Notes: generated from the letters alone by a model not told the origin. Shown: positions 28,027 through 37,344, numbered from the stretch's first letter. The stretch is 64,000 nucleotides of DNA from Chelativorans sp. ZYF759 (GCF_012911015.1 NZ_WVVV01000001.1:496001-560000); one strand, 5' to 3'. Program-made: numbers and translations.

Positions 28027-28388
28027 TGGCGAGGATTCTCGTTGTCGAAGACGATGATTCGGTGCGCCTGTTCACGCAACGCGCGCTGAGCGCCGATGGC
28101 CATGCGGTCGATGTGGCGACGGACGGAGACGAAGGTCTGGAGCGCGTGTCCAATGCCGCCTCCCCCTATGACCTCATTCTGTCCGACATCCGCATGCCGG
28201 TCATGGACGGTATCGAGATGGCAGGACGGGTCGCGGATATCAGCCCCGCCACCCCGATCCTGCTGATGACCGGCTATGCCGAACAGCGCGAACGCGCAGC
28301 CGAGCTTTCTGGCATCGTTCGAGGCGTGGTCGACAAGCCCTTCACGCTTCCCGAGATCCGTTCGCGCGTGTGCTCGCTCCTGGGCTGA
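28026..28388 (+). CDS. cpdR: CpdR-like single-domain response regulator
   Basis: A stand-alone 120-residue receiver domain. It begins MARILVVEDDDSVRLFTQRA, has the phospho-acceptor Asp54 in LILSDIRMPVMDGIE, Thr in LLMTGYAEQRERA and Lys in VDKPFTLPEIRS. These features and the lack of an output domain match CpdR of Caulobacter and rhizobia. There, unphosphorylated CpdR directs ClpXP to degrade CtrA and other targets. The start is set by the TAATG overlap with hpt. Its last 47 bases overlap the convergent methyltransferase gene. The name rests on similarity by eye; another single-domain receiver is possible. Confidence 0.8.
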   Translation: MARILVVEDDDSVRLFTQRALSADGHAVDVATDGDEGLERVSNAASPYDLILSDIRMPVMDGIEMAGRVADISPATPILLMTGYAEQRERAAELSGIVRGVVDKPFTLPEIRSRVCSLLG

Positions 28389-29130
28389 GGTTCCCGGCGT
28401 TTCGGGTCGTCGCCCCCTGCGGTGCGAGCACCGGCACGAACACGCGACGCGAGGCGCGTGCGGCCACGGGCAGCCCCTGATAGAGGCGTTTTTGCGCTTC
28501 CACGACGATCACGCCGGCGAAGATGGGCCAGAAACGGCGACCGGTGCGCTCAAGGAGGGCGTGAAGCTTCATGATCCAGCCTGTCTCGGACGGCGGAAAA
28601 TGCAGCGCGTCCGTCCAGGCGCCGGGGGTGAAGTTGGTCTCGCGCAACAGTGCGGTGATCTGGCCACGGGAAAAAGGCCGACCGGTGCCAAAAGGCGTGT
28701 GCTCGAAGCGAGCCCACATGCCCCGCCGGTTGGGCACCACGATGACCAGCCGGCCGCCGGGGGCCAGAACCCGCCACAGTTCCATCAGCATCTCGCGCGG
28801 GTTCTCCGCATGTTCGAGCGCGTGAACCAGGAGCACGCGGTCGATAGATGCATCGACGAGAGGCAGTTCCTCCTCGAAGACGAGAGCGGCGGAAGACGGC
28901 CCCTTGAGAGGCCACCGCGTCGCACCCTGTCCTGCAGGCATGAACGCGAGCGAACGCTCGGCATCGGCAGCGAAGCGGTCGAGCCAAGGCAGGGTGAATC
29001 CCAGGCCGATGAGCCTTTCCTCGGGCATCTCGGCCCAGACGGAAGCGAGTGCCATGGCGATGGAACGGTCGGCCAGCCGCCCCAGTGTCGAGGCGTAGAA
29101 AGACTTCAGATCGACGATGTCGTTCTTCAT
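28342..29130 (-). CDS. Class I SAM-dependent methyltransferase
   Basis: A 262-residue methyltransferase of the Methyltransf_11 type. It starts MKNDIVDLKSFYASTLGRL (29130), has the acidic-loop region LPLVDASIDRVLLVHALEH around residue 95 and the motif APGGRLVIVVPNRRG near 125-139. The canonical glycine-rich motif I is weak (LIGLGFTLPWLDRF). The substrate is unknown. It lies back to back with gloB, an arrangement common in Rhizobiales. The C-terminal 30 residues are low-complexity and overlap the end of the cpdR-like gene. Confidence 0.87.
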   Translation of the reverse strand: MKNDIVDLKSFYASTLGRLADRSIAMALASVWAEMPEERLIGLGFTLPWLDRFAADAERSLAFMPAGQGATRWPLKGPSSAALVFEEELPLVDASIDRVLLVHALEHAENPREMLMELWRVLAPGGRLVIVVPNRRGMWARFEHTPFGTGRPFSRGQITALLRETNFTPGAWTDALHFPPSETGWIMKLHALLERTGRRFWPIFAGVIVVEAQKRLYQGLPVAARASRRVFVPVLAPQGATTRNAGNLSPGASTRANGSREA

Positions 29131-29237
29131 GGCCGACAGCATTAGCCCTGCCTCGATCCCATCGCAAGAAAAGCGACGGGATGACAAGCGGGTGCGTGCG
29201 CCCTATCGTCCGCCCTCAAAACGGAGGTAACCAGGAC

Positions 29238-30005
29238 ATGAGTCTGAAGGTCGAGCAATTCATGTGCCGAAGCGACAATTTCGGCGTCATCCTGCACGAC
29301 ACCGAAAGCGGTGAGACGGCCATCGTTGACGCACCCGAGGAAAACGCCATCCGAGCGGTTCTCGAACGCACAGGATGGTCGCCGACCCTTCTCCTCGTCA
29401 CTCACCATCATCCCGACCATGTGGCCGCCAATCTGGCGCTGAAGGAACGTTATGGGCTGACGATCGTCGGTCCACGCGCGGAGGCGGCCAAGATACCGGG
29501 GCTGGACCGCAGCGTTTCCGAAGGTGACACGATCGAATTCGCCGGGCGCACCGTCGAGGTCATCGAAACGCCGGGCCACACTTCAGGTCACGTCAGCTAT
29601 CACATCCCCCAGGAAAAGCTGGCCTTTGCGGGCGATACGCTCTTCGCGCTGGGCTGCGGGCGTCTCTTCGAGGAGGGGCCGGCAGTGATGCTCCGCTCCA
29701 TGAAGAAGCTGGCTGCCCTGCCGCCCGAGACAGTGGTCTATTGCGGGCACGAATACACGCTTTCCAATGCCCGTTTCGCGGTGACAGTGGAACCGGACAA
29801 TGAAGAGCTGAAGGCGCGGGCCGGCCGTATCGAAGCCATACGCGAGGAGGGGAAGGCCACGCTCCCCACGACGATCGCCGATGAACTGGCCACCAACCCG
29901 TTCCTGCGCTGGAATGCGGCAGGCGTGCGCGCCACCCTCGGCATGCAGGATGCCTCCGAAGAAGAGGTCTTCGCCGAGATCCGCCGCCGCAAGGATAATT
30001 TCTGA
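29238..30005 (+). CDS. gloB: Hydroxyacylglutathione hydrolase (glyoxalase II)
   Basis: Metallo-beta-lactamase-fold enzyme that releases D-lactate and glutathione from lactoylglutathione in methylglyoxal detoxification. The 255-residue protein shows the metal motif THHHPDHV (55-62), PGHTSGH, FAGDTLFALGCGRLFEG-like sequence (here FALGCGRLFEEG), and CGHEYTLSNARFA. The ATG at 29238 is chosen from AGGTAACCAGG upstream and the conserved N-terminus VEQFMCRSDNFGVI. A 3-base gap to the cupin gene suggests cotranscription. Confidence 0.96.
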   Translation: MSLKVEQFMCRSDNFGVILHDTESGETAIVDAPEENAIRAVLERTGWSPTLLLVTHHHPDHVAANLALKERYGLTIVGPRAEAAKIPGLDRSVSEGDTIEFAGRTVEVIETPGHTSGHVSYHIPQEKLAFAGDTLFALGCGRLFEEGPAVMLRSMKKLAALPPETVVYCGHEYTLSNARFAVTVEPDNEELKARAGRIEAIREEGKATLPTTIADELATNPFLRWNAAGVRATLGMQDASEEEVFAEIRRRKDNF

Positions 30006-30008
30006 GAT

Positions 30009-30443
30009 ATGGGCATGGCGTTGACAGCCGACGAGATCATCAGGGAACTGAACCTGCAGCCGCACCCGGAAGGCGGCTGGTTCGTCGAGACGTATCGCGA
30101 CAACCGCGGCGGAGAACGCGGGCATTCCACCGCGATCTATTTCCTCCTCAAGGCTGGCGAAAGCTCGCACTGGCACCGGGTGATGGATGCAGCGGAGGTA
30201 TGGCACCACTATGCCGGCGCGCCGCTGGAACTCGGGATGTGGTCGGGCGAGGGCGAGGTGACCTGGCAGAGCCTGGGCAGCGATCTCGCCGCGGGCGAGC
30301 GGCCGCAGGCGGTCGTGCCGGCCGGCTGGTGGCAGGCGGCGGTCACGACCGGCGAGTGGACGCTGGTCGGCTGCACGGTGGCGCCGGGCTTCGACTTTTC
30401 GGCCTTCGAACTGGCCGAGCCGGGATGGGAGCCCCCGGTCTGA
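30009..30443 (+). CDS. Cupin family protein (DUF985)
   Basis: A 144-residue beta-barrel protein of the DUF985 cupin group. The N-terminal LNLQPHPEGGWFVETYRD, the central STAIYFLLKAGESSHWHRV and the C-terminal GCTVAPGFDFSAFELA are typical. Two His-rich strands (SSHWHRV and VWHHYAG) could bind metal. Structures exist for relatives but no function is firmly assigned. It is three bases downstream of gloB, so it is probably cotranscribed. Confidence 0.9.
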   Translation: MGMALTADEIIRELNLQPHPEGGWFVETYRDNRGGERGHSTAIYFLLKAGESSHWHRVMDAAEVWHHYAGAPLELGMWSGEGEVTWQSLGSDLAAGERPQAVVPAGWWQAAVTTGEWTLVGCTVAPGFDFSAFELAEPGWEPPV

Positions 30444-30449
30444 AGCCCG

Positions 30450-31130
30450 TCAGAGCACGAAGCCGAGGACGATCGCCATCTGGCCAAGATAATAGAGCAC
30501 CCACACAGCCGGCCCGGCGATCAATTGCGGCAGCGATCCCTTATCCAGAAGGTAGCGCTCGGCAGCGAGAATCGCGTCCGAGACGAAGAAGAGCGCCGCC
30601 CCGGCGACCACCATTGACAGCGGCAGGGTCGCCGCGGCCGTCAGCATCGCGAATATTGCGACCGCATAGGTGGCGACGGGCAGGCGCAATTCCTCGCCGA
30701 TCACCGGCAGGAGCCGCATGGCGAGCGCCCCTGTGGCAACCAGTGCCGCCAGAACGAGAAGCGCGCGCCAGGGTTCGGCCAGCAATGTGCCCAGTCCGGT
30801 TCCAAGTCCCGCAGCCACCGCCAGGAAAAGCGTGATGTAGACGACGTGGCCGAGAAGAAAGGCCACGAGCCCCCCCAGGAAGAAATGTTCTCCCTCCTGG
30901 GCCAGCAAAGCATCGCCTACAGCGCACAGCAGCAGCGCGGCGACGAGCAGTGCCGGACCGCCGGTGATCAGCGCCAGGAGCGCGAGCAACGCGGTTGAGC
31001 CCGCCTTCAGCAGCGTCCGGCGCCAGACGGGTTCGGTGCCGCGCAGCACCAGATAGAGGCAGGCCGCGCCGACCGAAATGATCAGCGTCCCGTTAGCAAG
31101 TGAATCGATGCCTCCGGGGAACGGCATCAT
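30450..31130 (-). CDS. YhhN family membrane protein (lysoplasmalogenase-like)
   Basis: A 226-residue protein with about eight transmembrane helices, of the YhhN/TMEM86 family. Animal TMEM86B cleaves lysoplasmalogen; for bacterial members the activity is only inferred. The conserved acidic motifs CAVGDALLAQEG (residues about 68-79) and FFVSDAILAAERY (about 180-192) are present. It begins three bases after the leuB stop and is probably cotranscribed with leuB. Confidence 0.88.
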   Translation of the reverse strand: MMPFPGGIDSLANGTLIISVGAACLYLVLRGTEPVWRRTLLKAGSTALLALLALITGGPALLVAALLLCAVGDALLAQEGEHFFLGGLVAFLLGHVVYITLFLAVAAGLGTGLGTLLAEPWRALLVLAALVATGALAMRLLPVIGEELRLPVATYAVAIFAMLTAAATLPLSMVVAGAALFFVSDAILAAERYLLDKGSLPQLIAGPAVWVLYYLGQMAIVLGFVL

Positions 31131-31133
31131 GGC

Positions 31134-32243
31134 CTAGAGCCCGGCCCTGAACTTCGCTGCGACGGCGTCGCCCATCTGCGAGGTGCCGACCTCCGTCATG
31201 CCTGCCGACATGATGTCGCGGGTCCGAAGCCCGTCATCGAGTACGGCCGAGATCGCAGCTTCCAGGCGGTCAGCGGCATCGACCATGTTGAAGGAATAGC
31301 GCAGGCACATGGCGAAGGAGGCGATCATGGCGATCGGATTGGCGATCCCCTGGCCGGCGATGTCGGGTGCCGAACCATGCACCGGCTCGTAGAGCGCCTT
31401 GCGGGCGCCGCTCCTGGCATCCGGTGCGCCGAGCGAGGCGGAGGGAAGCATGCCGAGCGAGCCCGTCAGCATGGCCGCGACATCCGACAGCATGTCGCCG
31501 AACAGATTGTCGGTGACGATGACGTCGAACTGCTTGGGCCACCGCACCAGCTGCATGCCGCCCGCATCGGCCAGCATGTGGGAGAGCTCGACGTCGGAAT
31601 ATTTGGCCTTGTGGGTGGCGGTCACCACCTCGTTCCAGAGCACGCCCGACTTCATGACGTTGCGCTTTTCCATCGAGCAGACCTTGTTGCCGCGCGTGCG
31701 CGCCAGTTCGAAGGCCACGCCCGCGATGCGCTCGATCTCGAACGTGTCATAGACCTGCGTGTCGATCGCCCGCTTCTGGCCGTTGCCCAGGTCGGTGATG
31801 GTCTTCGGCTCGCCGAAATAGACGCCGCCGGTCAGTTCGCGCACGATGAGGATGTCGAGGCCCTCGACCACTTCCTTTTTCAGGGAGGAGGATTCGGCCA
31901 GGGCCGGGTAGCAGATTGCGGGGCGCAGGTTGGCGAAAAGCTGCATGTCCTTGCGCAGGCGCAACAGGCCGGCCTCGGGGCGCACCTCATAGGGTACCGC
32001 ATCCCATTTCGGTCCGCCGACGGCGCCGAAAAGGGTCGCGTCCGCAGCCATCGCCTTTTCCATGTCGGTGTCGGAGATCGACTGGCCATGCGAGTCATAG
32101 GCTGACCCGCCCACGAGGCCTTCCTCGGTCTCGAAGCCAGCCGCCATCTCGGCGTTCATCAGCTCGATGAGCTTCTTCACCTCGGCCATGGCTTCCGGCC
32201 CGATGCCGTCACCGGGAAGAAGAAGCAATTTGCGCGATGCCAT
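31134..32243 (-). CDS. leuB: 3-isopropylmalate dehydrogenase
   Basis: NAD-dependent oxidative decarboxylase that makes 2-oxoisocaproate in leucine synthesis. The 369-residue protein starts [19 protein letters not shown] (ATG 32243) and shows [12 protein letters not shown], the dehydrogenase signature region ([20 protein letters not shown], metal-binding Asp) and [15 protein letters not shown]. The longer ORF to 32330 is not conserved. leuD lies 2.2 kb upstream on the same strand with three unrelated genes between, and leuC is 19 kb away on the other strand. Confidence 0.97.
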   Translation of the reverse strand: MASRKLLLLPGDGIGPEAMAEVKKLIELMNAEMAAGFETEEGLVGGSAYDSHGQSISDTDMEKAMAADATLFGAVGGPKWDAVPYEVRPEAGLLRLRKDMQLFANLRPAICYPALAESSSLKKEVVEGLDILIVRELTGGVYFGEPKTITDLGNGQKRAIDTQVYDTFEIERIAGVAFELARTRGNKVCSMEKRNVMKSGVLWNEVVTATHKAKYSDVELSHMLADAGGMQLVRWPKQFDVIVTDNLFGDMLSDVAAMLTGSLGMLPSASLGAPDARSGARKALYEPVHGSAPDIAGQGIANPIAMIASFAMCLRYSFNMVDAADRLEAAISAVLDDGLRTRDIMSAGMTEVGTSQMGDAVAAKFRAGL

Positions 32244-32373
32244 CTTTGTCGCCCTCTCCGAATGCAGAATTTGGGCCTTGCTAGCCGCGAAGCGCGGCGG
32301 GCGCAAGCGTCGACCCTTCATCGCCTCCAAGGCGAGGCCTGGCGCAGCGCTCGGGTGCTGCAGGTGACCGCCG

Positions 32374-33678
32374 TCAGCCTGCCAGCGCTTCCGTCTCGCG
32401 GCGCAGTTTCATGACTTGCCCGTCGAGCGATTGCTCGACGTGATGCTGCGTCACCACCTCGCCCGCCTCGACCGGGTGAATCACCTTGAGACCATGCGCC
32501 AGACCGATCGGCAGGGCCTGCTTCTCCAGTGAAATCCTGGCTGGCAGGAGCTTGCCCCACACGGTATAGCCGCCCTCGCCGTCGAGCACGTCGCCCGGCA
32601 CAAGGTCGCGCTTGGCGACGGCCACCGCGTCGCCGCGGAAGACGCGGCTCTGGCCGGTCGGCTCGCCGCGCAGGGCGGCGGACAGCACCGAGATGCCGAG
32701 TTCCAGCCCGATCAGGTGAAACGGCTTGTACATCGAAGCATAGCGCCCGGTGGAATCGACCGGCAGGCCGTATTGGCGGAAGCAGGCCGCGGCATAGTCG
32801 TTCGGCGCCTCCAGCACGACGTAAACCCCCCAGCGCAGGTCACGGAAGACCGGTCGCCCATCGCGTTCCAGCGACGACACCACCTCCACCATGGCGGCCC
32901 CCTCCATGATGCCGCCGATCTCGCGCGGGCGAAGCACATGGGCAAGGTCGTCCACGCCGCAGGGCGGGAAGGCGAGGCCGTCCGCCGGCACGTCGAGGTC
33001 GCACGCATTGGCAATCGCGGCCATTTCGATGGCCGATTTCGTGCCGTCGAGGAAGGAATTGAACATCTGCGGATTCATACCGGCGGCATGAGCGGCTTCC
33101 GGCGACAGGCCGTAGTGGCTCCAGACGTTGTCCGGCGCAACCTGATGGTAGCTGGGCAGGTATTTCGTTCCCTTGCCCGCGGCTTGGACGCGAAAGCCGG
33201 TCGCGCGTGCCCAGTCGACCATTTCGGCAACGAGCGCGGGCTGATCGCCATAGGCCATGGAATAGACCACGCCCGCCGCGCGCGCGCGTTGCGCCAGAGC
33301 CGGACCCGCCAGCACGTCGGCTTCCACATTGACCATGACCACATGCTTGCCATGTTCGATCGCGGCCATTGCGTGGGCAATGCCGGCGGCGGGAGAGCCG
33401 GTCGAGTCGATGACGACATCGACATCATCGGCGGCGGCGAGATGGCGGCCGTCCTCGACGAATCTCGTTGCCGCTATCCTGTCTTCCTCCCAGCCGACAG
33501 CCCGGCAGGCGGCTTGCGCGCGCGTCGGCGAGAGGTCGGCGATGGTGCTCACCTCCAGACCTGGCGTCGAGGGCACCTGCGACAGGAACATCGAGCCGAA
33601 CTTGCCGGCGCCGATCAACCCGGCACGCACGGGCTTTCCCTCGGCGGCGCGGGCCTTCAGCATGGAATGAAGATTCAT
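32374..33678 (-). CDS. COG4091 oxidoreductase: homoserine-dehydrogenase-like with SAF domain
   Basis: A 434-residue NAD(P)-dependent enzyme. The N-terminal Rossmann domain begins [19 protein letters not shown]; a catalytic region resembles homoserine dehydrogenase ([25 protein letters not shown]). The C-terminal SAF domain ([21 protein letters not shown], then [13 protein letters not shown]) resembles sialic-acid synthase antifreeze-like domains. The family is recurrent in carbohydrate-acid catabolism loci, but the substrate here is unknown. True homoserine dehydrogenase (hom) is a different protein. RidA lies 65 bases upstream on the same strand, leuB downstream. Confidence 0.85.
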   Translation of the reverse strand: MNLHSMLKARAAEGKPVRAGLIGAGKFGSMFLSQVPSTPGLEVSTIADLSPTRAQAACRAVGWEEDRIAATRFVEDGRHLAAADDVDVVIDSTGSPAAGIAHAMAAIEHGKHVVMVNVEADVLAGPALAQRARAAGVVYSMAYGDQPALVAEMVDWARATGFRVQAAGKGTKYLPSYHQVAPDNVWSHYGLSPEAAHAAGMNPQMFNSFLDGTKSAIEMAAIANACDLDVPADGLAFPPCGVDDLAHVLRPREIGGIMEGAAMVEVVSSLERDGRPVFRDLRWGVYVVLEAPNDYAAACFRQYGLPVDSTGRYASMYKPFHLIGLELGISVLSAALRGEPTGQSRVFRGDAVAVAKRDLVPGDVLDGEGGYTVWGKLLPARISLEKQALPIGLAHGLKVIHPVEAGEVVTQHHVEQSLDGQVMKLRRETEALAG

Positions 33679-33743
33679 CTAATCCTCCCCGGTTCAGATG
33701 TACCCATTGGAGGCGAAGAGGAGACCGCGCGCAATGGGCGCGG

Positions 33744-34136
33744 TTATTGCGCCCGGTCGCGCCGCAGCGCCGTGACCTCGATCTCGACCTTCATCTCCGG
33801 CCTGTTGAGCCCGCACACGGTCATCGTGGCGGCGGGCCGAATTTCACCGAACACCTCTCCGAGCACGGGAAAGACAAGATCGACATAGGCGGCATCGGTG
33901 ACGTGGTATCGCGCGCGCACCACGTCGGCCATCTCGAAACCGGCCTCGCGGAGGGCTGCATCGATGGTGGCGAGACAGTTGCGCGTCTGATCCTCGATGC
34001 TCTCCGGCATCTCCATGGTCGCATAGTCGTAGCCGGTCGTGCCGGAGACGAAGCACCACTCGCCCTGGACGACGGCGCGGCTGTATCCGGCCTGCTTTTC
34101 GAAAGGCGATCCGGTCGAGATGAGGCGGCGATTCAA
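33744..34136 (-). CDS. RidA family protein (YjgF/YER057c/UK114)
   Basis: A 130-residue protein of the RidA superfamily, which deaminates reactive enamine/imine intermediates or has related substrate-specific roles. Visible: the N-terminal STGSPFEKQAGYSRAVV, WCFVSGTTGYD and the C-terminal RPAATMTVCGLNRPEMKVEIEVTAL, split at residue 120. The Arg that contacts substrate carboxylates in RidA is represented by the Arg in NRPEMKVEIE. This looks like a paralogue group rather than canonical RidA. It precedes the COG4091 gene and may act in the same pathway. Confidence 0.9.
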   Translation of the reverse strand: MNRRLISTGSPFEKQAGYSRAVVQGEWCFVSGTTGYDYATMEMPESIEDQTRNCLATIDAALREAGFEMADVVRARYHVTDAAYVDLVFPVLGEVFGEIRPAATMTVCGLNRPEMKVEIEVTALRRDRAQ

Positions 34137-34204
34137 GGCAAGCTCCAGGAAAGACGCGCCACGCTATCTGCTCCGTGCCGCCACACGAATGGGCCAGTTG
34201 CGGC

Positions 34205-34444
34205 CTAGTGTTCGATCACGATGCGCTTGAGAATGCGCCGGACCATGGGGCCGATGAACAGAATCGCGGGGAAGGCCACGGCCCAGGACGACATCCAGGC
34301 AACAAACCAGAGGCCGATAAAGCCCGGCGTGCTGATGCCGACCGCAAGAAGCGTCGAGATCCCGGCCACGACAAAGGTCATGAAGCATGTGAGCAGGAAG
34401 CCGAAAGCCGCCTGCTCAAAACGTTTGGGGACAAAGGGACGCAT
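34205..34444 (-). CDS. DUF2798 small membrane protein
   Basis: A 79-residue protein with two transmembrane helices (FGFLLTCFMTFVVAGISTLL and FVAWMSSWAVAFPAILFIG) and a basic C-tail (VRRILKRIVIEH). This matches the DUF2798 layout; function unknown. The start MRPFVPKRFEQAA at 34444 is conserved; a longer frame would overlap leuD. It lies seven bases after the leuD stop, so it is likely expressed with leuD. Confidence 0.85.
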   Translation of the reverse strand: MRPFVPKRFEQAAFGFLLTCFMTFVVAGISTLLAVGISTPGFIGLWFVAWMSSWAVAFPAILFIGPMVRRILKRIVIEH

Positions 34445-34451
34445 CGCGACC

Positions 34452-35057
34452 TCAGGCCCAGGGGCGGGTTTCGGCGTAACTCTTCTCGAATCCGTCGATG
34501 GAGGGGCCCTTTTCAAGAGTCAGCGCGATGTCGTCGAGACCGTTGAGCATGCAGTGACGCTTGAAATCATCAAGGTCGAATTGAACGACGCCGCCATCGG
34601 GGCCCCGAATCTCCTTGGCCTCGAGATCAACGGTCAGCGTCGCATTTGCGCCGCGCTCCGCATCGTCCATCAGCTTGTCGAGGTCTTCCTCGGTCACGAC
34701 GATGGGCAGAATGCCGTTCTTGAAGCAGTTGTTGTAGAAAATGTCGGCGAACGAGGTGGAGATCACGCAGCGGATCCCGAAATCCATCAGAGCCCAGGGC
34801 GCGTGCTCGCGGCTTGAGCCGCAGCCGAAATTGTCGCCCGCTACCAGGATCTTGGCGTTGCGGTAGGCCGGCTGGTTGAGCACGAAATCCGGATTCTCCG
34901 TCCCGTCCTCATTGTAGCGCATCTCGGCGAAGAGCCCGGTGCCCAGGCCCGTACGCTTGATCGTCTTCAGATAGTCCTTGGGGATGATCATGTCGGTATC
35001 GACATTGACGATCGGCATGGGAGCGGCGACGCCGGTGAGGGTGGTGAATTTTTCCAT
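34452..35057 (-). CDS. leuD: 3-isopropylmalate dehydratase small subunit
   Basis: Small (swivel) subunit of isopropylmalate isomerase, which partners LeuC to interconvert 2- and 3-isopropylmalate. The 201-residue protein starts [20 protein letters not shown] and shows [12 protein letters not shown], the conserved [17 protein letters not shown] (residues about 72-88) and [18 protein letters not shown]. The 35123 ORF start is rejected as unconserved. The large subunit, leuC, lies at 51336 on the opposite strand. Confidence 0.96.
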   Translation of the reverse strand: MEKFTTLTGVAAPMPIVNVDTDMIIPKDYLKTIKRTGLGTGLFAEMRYNEDGTENPDFVLNQPAYRNAKILVAGDNFGCGSSREHAPWALMDFGIRCVISTSFADIFYNNCFKNGILPIVVTEEDLDKLMDDAERGANATLTVDLEAKEIRGPDGGVVQFDLDDFKRHCMLNGLDDIALTLEKGPSIDGFEKSYAETRPWA

Positions 35058-35198
35058 GATCTTTGCCCGCTGGATTGTCTGTCTGACCGCTGAAGGCTTT
35101 ATACGAAGGAGCGCGGGATTCAAAGTGGGTGGTGCCCATCCTTTGCGGCCAGCTGGAAGTGCGCACGGAACCGGAAGGACAGCGGTCCGTTGATCCCC

Positions 35199-35456
35199 AT
35201 GGCAAAAGACGGACAGCTAAAGAGCTTCGACGCCCCGGTGGAACTGCAGTTCGGCGGAGAGAAGGTCGCGATTGCTTCGGTGGAAGAGGCGGTCGAGCGG
35301 CTGGCCCATGTCGACTGGCCGGGTGAGCGCGGCCCGCGCCACCGCGATGCCTACGAGACCTGCCTCAAGGCGCTGGACGGTCATCGCACCGCAGCCAATG
35401 CACGCGCCGAGTTGATCGAGGCCGCTCGCGAGGCCGGTATTCTGGCGGAGGACTGA
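35199..35456 (+). CDS. DUF982 family protein
   Basis: An 85-residue cytoplasmic protein of the DUF982 family, small rhizobial proteins of unknown function. Visible: a beta-hairpin N-part ([22 protein letters not shown]), the family block [22 protein letters not shown] and a C-terminal helix ([15 protein letters not shown]). The ATG at 35199 is preferred over the TTG at 35190, with GGAAGGAC about 19 bases upstream for the former. A bidirectional-type hairpin follows. Confidence 0.85.
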   Translation: MAKDGQLKSFDAPVELQFGGEKVAIASVEEAVERLAHVDWPGERGPRHRDAYETCLKALDGHRTAANARAELIEAAREAGILAED

Positions 35457-35468
35457 CTCCATCTGGAA

Positions 35469-35494
35469 AAAGGGCGACCCGAAAGCCGCCCTTT
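35469..35494. terminator. Hairpin between convergent DUF982 and Glyoxalase_8 genes
   Basis: An inverted repeat (AAAGGGCG and CGCCCTTT with a ten-base loop) lies 13 bases after the DUF982 stop and 28 bases from the convergent gene's stop. The A and T ends give a short U run in either direction, so it can serve both genes. Confidence 0.65.
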
Positions 35495-35521
35495 ACCTTC
35501 AATCTTGGCCGGTCGGCCCAT

Positions 35522-35962
35522 TCACGCGCGCCGTATCGCCATGACGCCGGTCTCGGTGCCGGTAAGGCGGCGCGAGCGGCCGTCGGCGCCCACCACCATC
35601 TCGATGCGCCGGCGCGGCGAGGAAAACAGCGTGGATGTCACCACGTCCACGGGCGGATCGAATGCCACCGTGATGCGCCACAGATCCGGCTTGATGGTCT
35701 CCGAAAGTGCATGAACACGGCCTTGGACCGGATTGCCGTTGAATGTGCCAACGACCGGTTCACCGACCGCAAAGGGTGCTGGACCGCGCTTGCCCGCAGG
35801 CGCCTGTGTCGTTGCGACAAGCGTGTTCCAGTCGCGCGCCCCGTTCTGGCGGGCCACGAGTTCGAGCGCACGGGAATGGCTGACGTCAACCCCCTCGGCG
35901 GCCAGCGCGTCGCGCAGCCGTTTGGCATGTGTCTTGTAGTCGGATGAAACCGCAATGGTCAT
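35522..35962 (-). CDS. Glyoxalase-related protein (Glyoxalase_8-type domain)
   Basis: A 146-residue cytoplasmic protein. The first 55 residues (KRLRDALAAEGVDVSHSRALELVARQ, split before NGARDWNTLVA) match the glyoxalase-related Glyoxalase_8 domain, a short helical module found alone or fused to other domains. The C-terminal part is a beta-rich domain (VGTFNGNPVQGRVHALSE; RRRIEMVVGADGRSRRLTGT) that I do not recognise. Despite the name there is no evidence of glyoxalase activity. Confidence 0.72.
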   Translation of the reverse strand: MTIAVSSDYKTHAKRLRDALAAEGVDVSHSRALELVARQNGARDWNTLVATTQAPAGKRGPAPFAVGEPVVGTFNGNPVQGRVHALSETIKPDLWRITVAFDPPVDVVTSTLFSSPRRRIEMVVGADGRSRRLTGTETGVMAIRRA

Positions 35963-36174
35963 CGTCTCGCTCCTGATTTACGCGAAGAGACTGATAGAAC
36001 GGGCGCCCGCATTGCCGTTTCGGCCCTCGCATTCAGGGGGAAACGAGAAATCCGGGAAGCTTCACCAAGGCTCAGTGCCCGCGAGCGGCCGGCGCTTCCC
36101 ATGCCGAAGCGATCAGATAGGTGCTTGCTGCCAGAATATCAACGGGCCCGCCCCAGCAGGTCACGATCACGGCT

Positions 36175-37344
36175 TTAGATCACGTTCAGCTCGCGAAAGG
36201 GCTTGTTCAGCGCGATCCGTTCATAGCCGAATGGCGAACAATCGACGGTTCGGTAGCTGCCATGGACGATCAGTTCGCCGAGCGCCTTGCCGACGGCCGG
36301 TGCCTGCTGCAGGCCGTGGCCTGAAAAGCCGTTGGCAAAGAGGAAGTTGCCCATTTCCGGATGCGGACCGATCACCGCGTTCTGGTCGAGCGTGTTGTAA
36401 TCGTAGTGGCCGGCCCAGGCGGAGGTCTGTTTAAGCGCCTCGAAGGATGGAACGCGCGTGGCGAGAACCGGCCAGATGATATCCTCGAAAAGGTGCCAGT
36501 CCGGCGCAAAATCCGTCGGATCGGCGGGGCCGTCTGTCTCGTGGGGTTCGGCACCGCCGGTGATGTAGGTTCTCCCCTCCGGGCGCACATAAATGCCGCT
36601 CGGATCGACCAGCAGCGGCATGTCCTCGAAATGATCCCTGGCCTCGAACACGAAGACCGAGCGCTTCCGGGGCTCCACCGGCAGGCTCAGCCCTGCCATC
36701 GCGGCGACCTTCCCGGCATTGGGACCTGCTGCGTTGACGATGGTGCCGGCCGCGATGGCGCTGCCGGAGGCCAGTTGCACGCTCTCGGCCCGGCTGCCTT
36801 GCCGCGCGATGCCCGTTACCTCATCGTGTACGAAGTGAATGTCCCGTTGCCGCAGTCCCTTGCGAATGAGCCCAAGCAGCGCATGGGCATCGAACCAGCC
36901 CTCACCCGAACGCCCCAGCGCCCCTCCGGCGATGCCTTCCGGCGACAGCCAGGAGAATCTCTGCGCCAGAGTGTCGGCATCCTCGATGACCACATCCGCG
37001 CCTTCGGCCCGCTGAATTGCGTTATTGGCCTGGAGGACCGGCAAGCCTTCGTCGCTGGCCAGGATCAGATAGCCCTTTTCGTTGAAGGCGATGTCGGCAT
37101 CCTGGCCGAAGCGCTCCTTGAGTTCGCGGAAGAAGCCAAGGGTGAAGCGCGACAGCCGGATGTTCTCGGGGATGGAGAACTGCTGGCGGATCGAGGCGCA
37201 GGAAAGGGTGGTCGCAGCATGCGCAAAGGCGGGATCCCGCTCGATGAGCGCGATGGAGCCCGAAAACCCCTCTTCGCGCAGAAACCAGGCCAGGGAGGCG
37301 CCCATGATGGCGCCGCCGATGATGACGATGTCGGCTTTGTGCAT
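36175..37344 (-). CDS. FAD-dependent oxidoreductase, DAO/sarcosine-oxidase-beta-like
   Basis: A 389-residue flavoprotein of the DAO family, the group that includes sarcosine oxidase beta, glycine oxidase and D-amino-acid dehydrogenases. It starts MHKADIVIIGGAIMGASLAW, the Rossmann FAD motif, with GGAG seven bases before the ATG at 37344. The substrate-domain Arg-rich block (SCASIRQQFSIPENIRLSRF) and C-terminal GFSGHGLQQAPAVGKALGEL are typical. The substrate amine is not identifiable. It is divergent from the CoA-ester lyase gene, 100 bases away. Confidence 0.9.
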   Translation of the reverse strand: MHKADIVIIGGAIMGASLAWFLREEGFSGSIALIERDPAFAHAATTLSCASIRQQFSIPENIRLSRFTLGFFRELKERFGQDADIAFNEKGYLILASDEGLPVLQANNAIQRAEGADVVIEDADTLAQRFSWLSPEGIAGGALGRSGEGWFDAHALLGLIRKGLRQRDIHFVHDEVTGIARQGSRAESVQLASGSAIAAGTIVNAAGPNAGKVAAMAGLSLPVEPRKRSVFVFEARDHFEDMPLLVDPSGIYVRPEGRTYITGGAEPHETDGPADPTDFAPDWHLFEDIIWPVLATRVPSFEALKQTSAWAGHYDYNTLDQNAVIGPHPEMGNFLFANGFSGHGLQQAPAVGKALGELIVHGSYRTVDCSPFGYERIALNKPFRELNVI

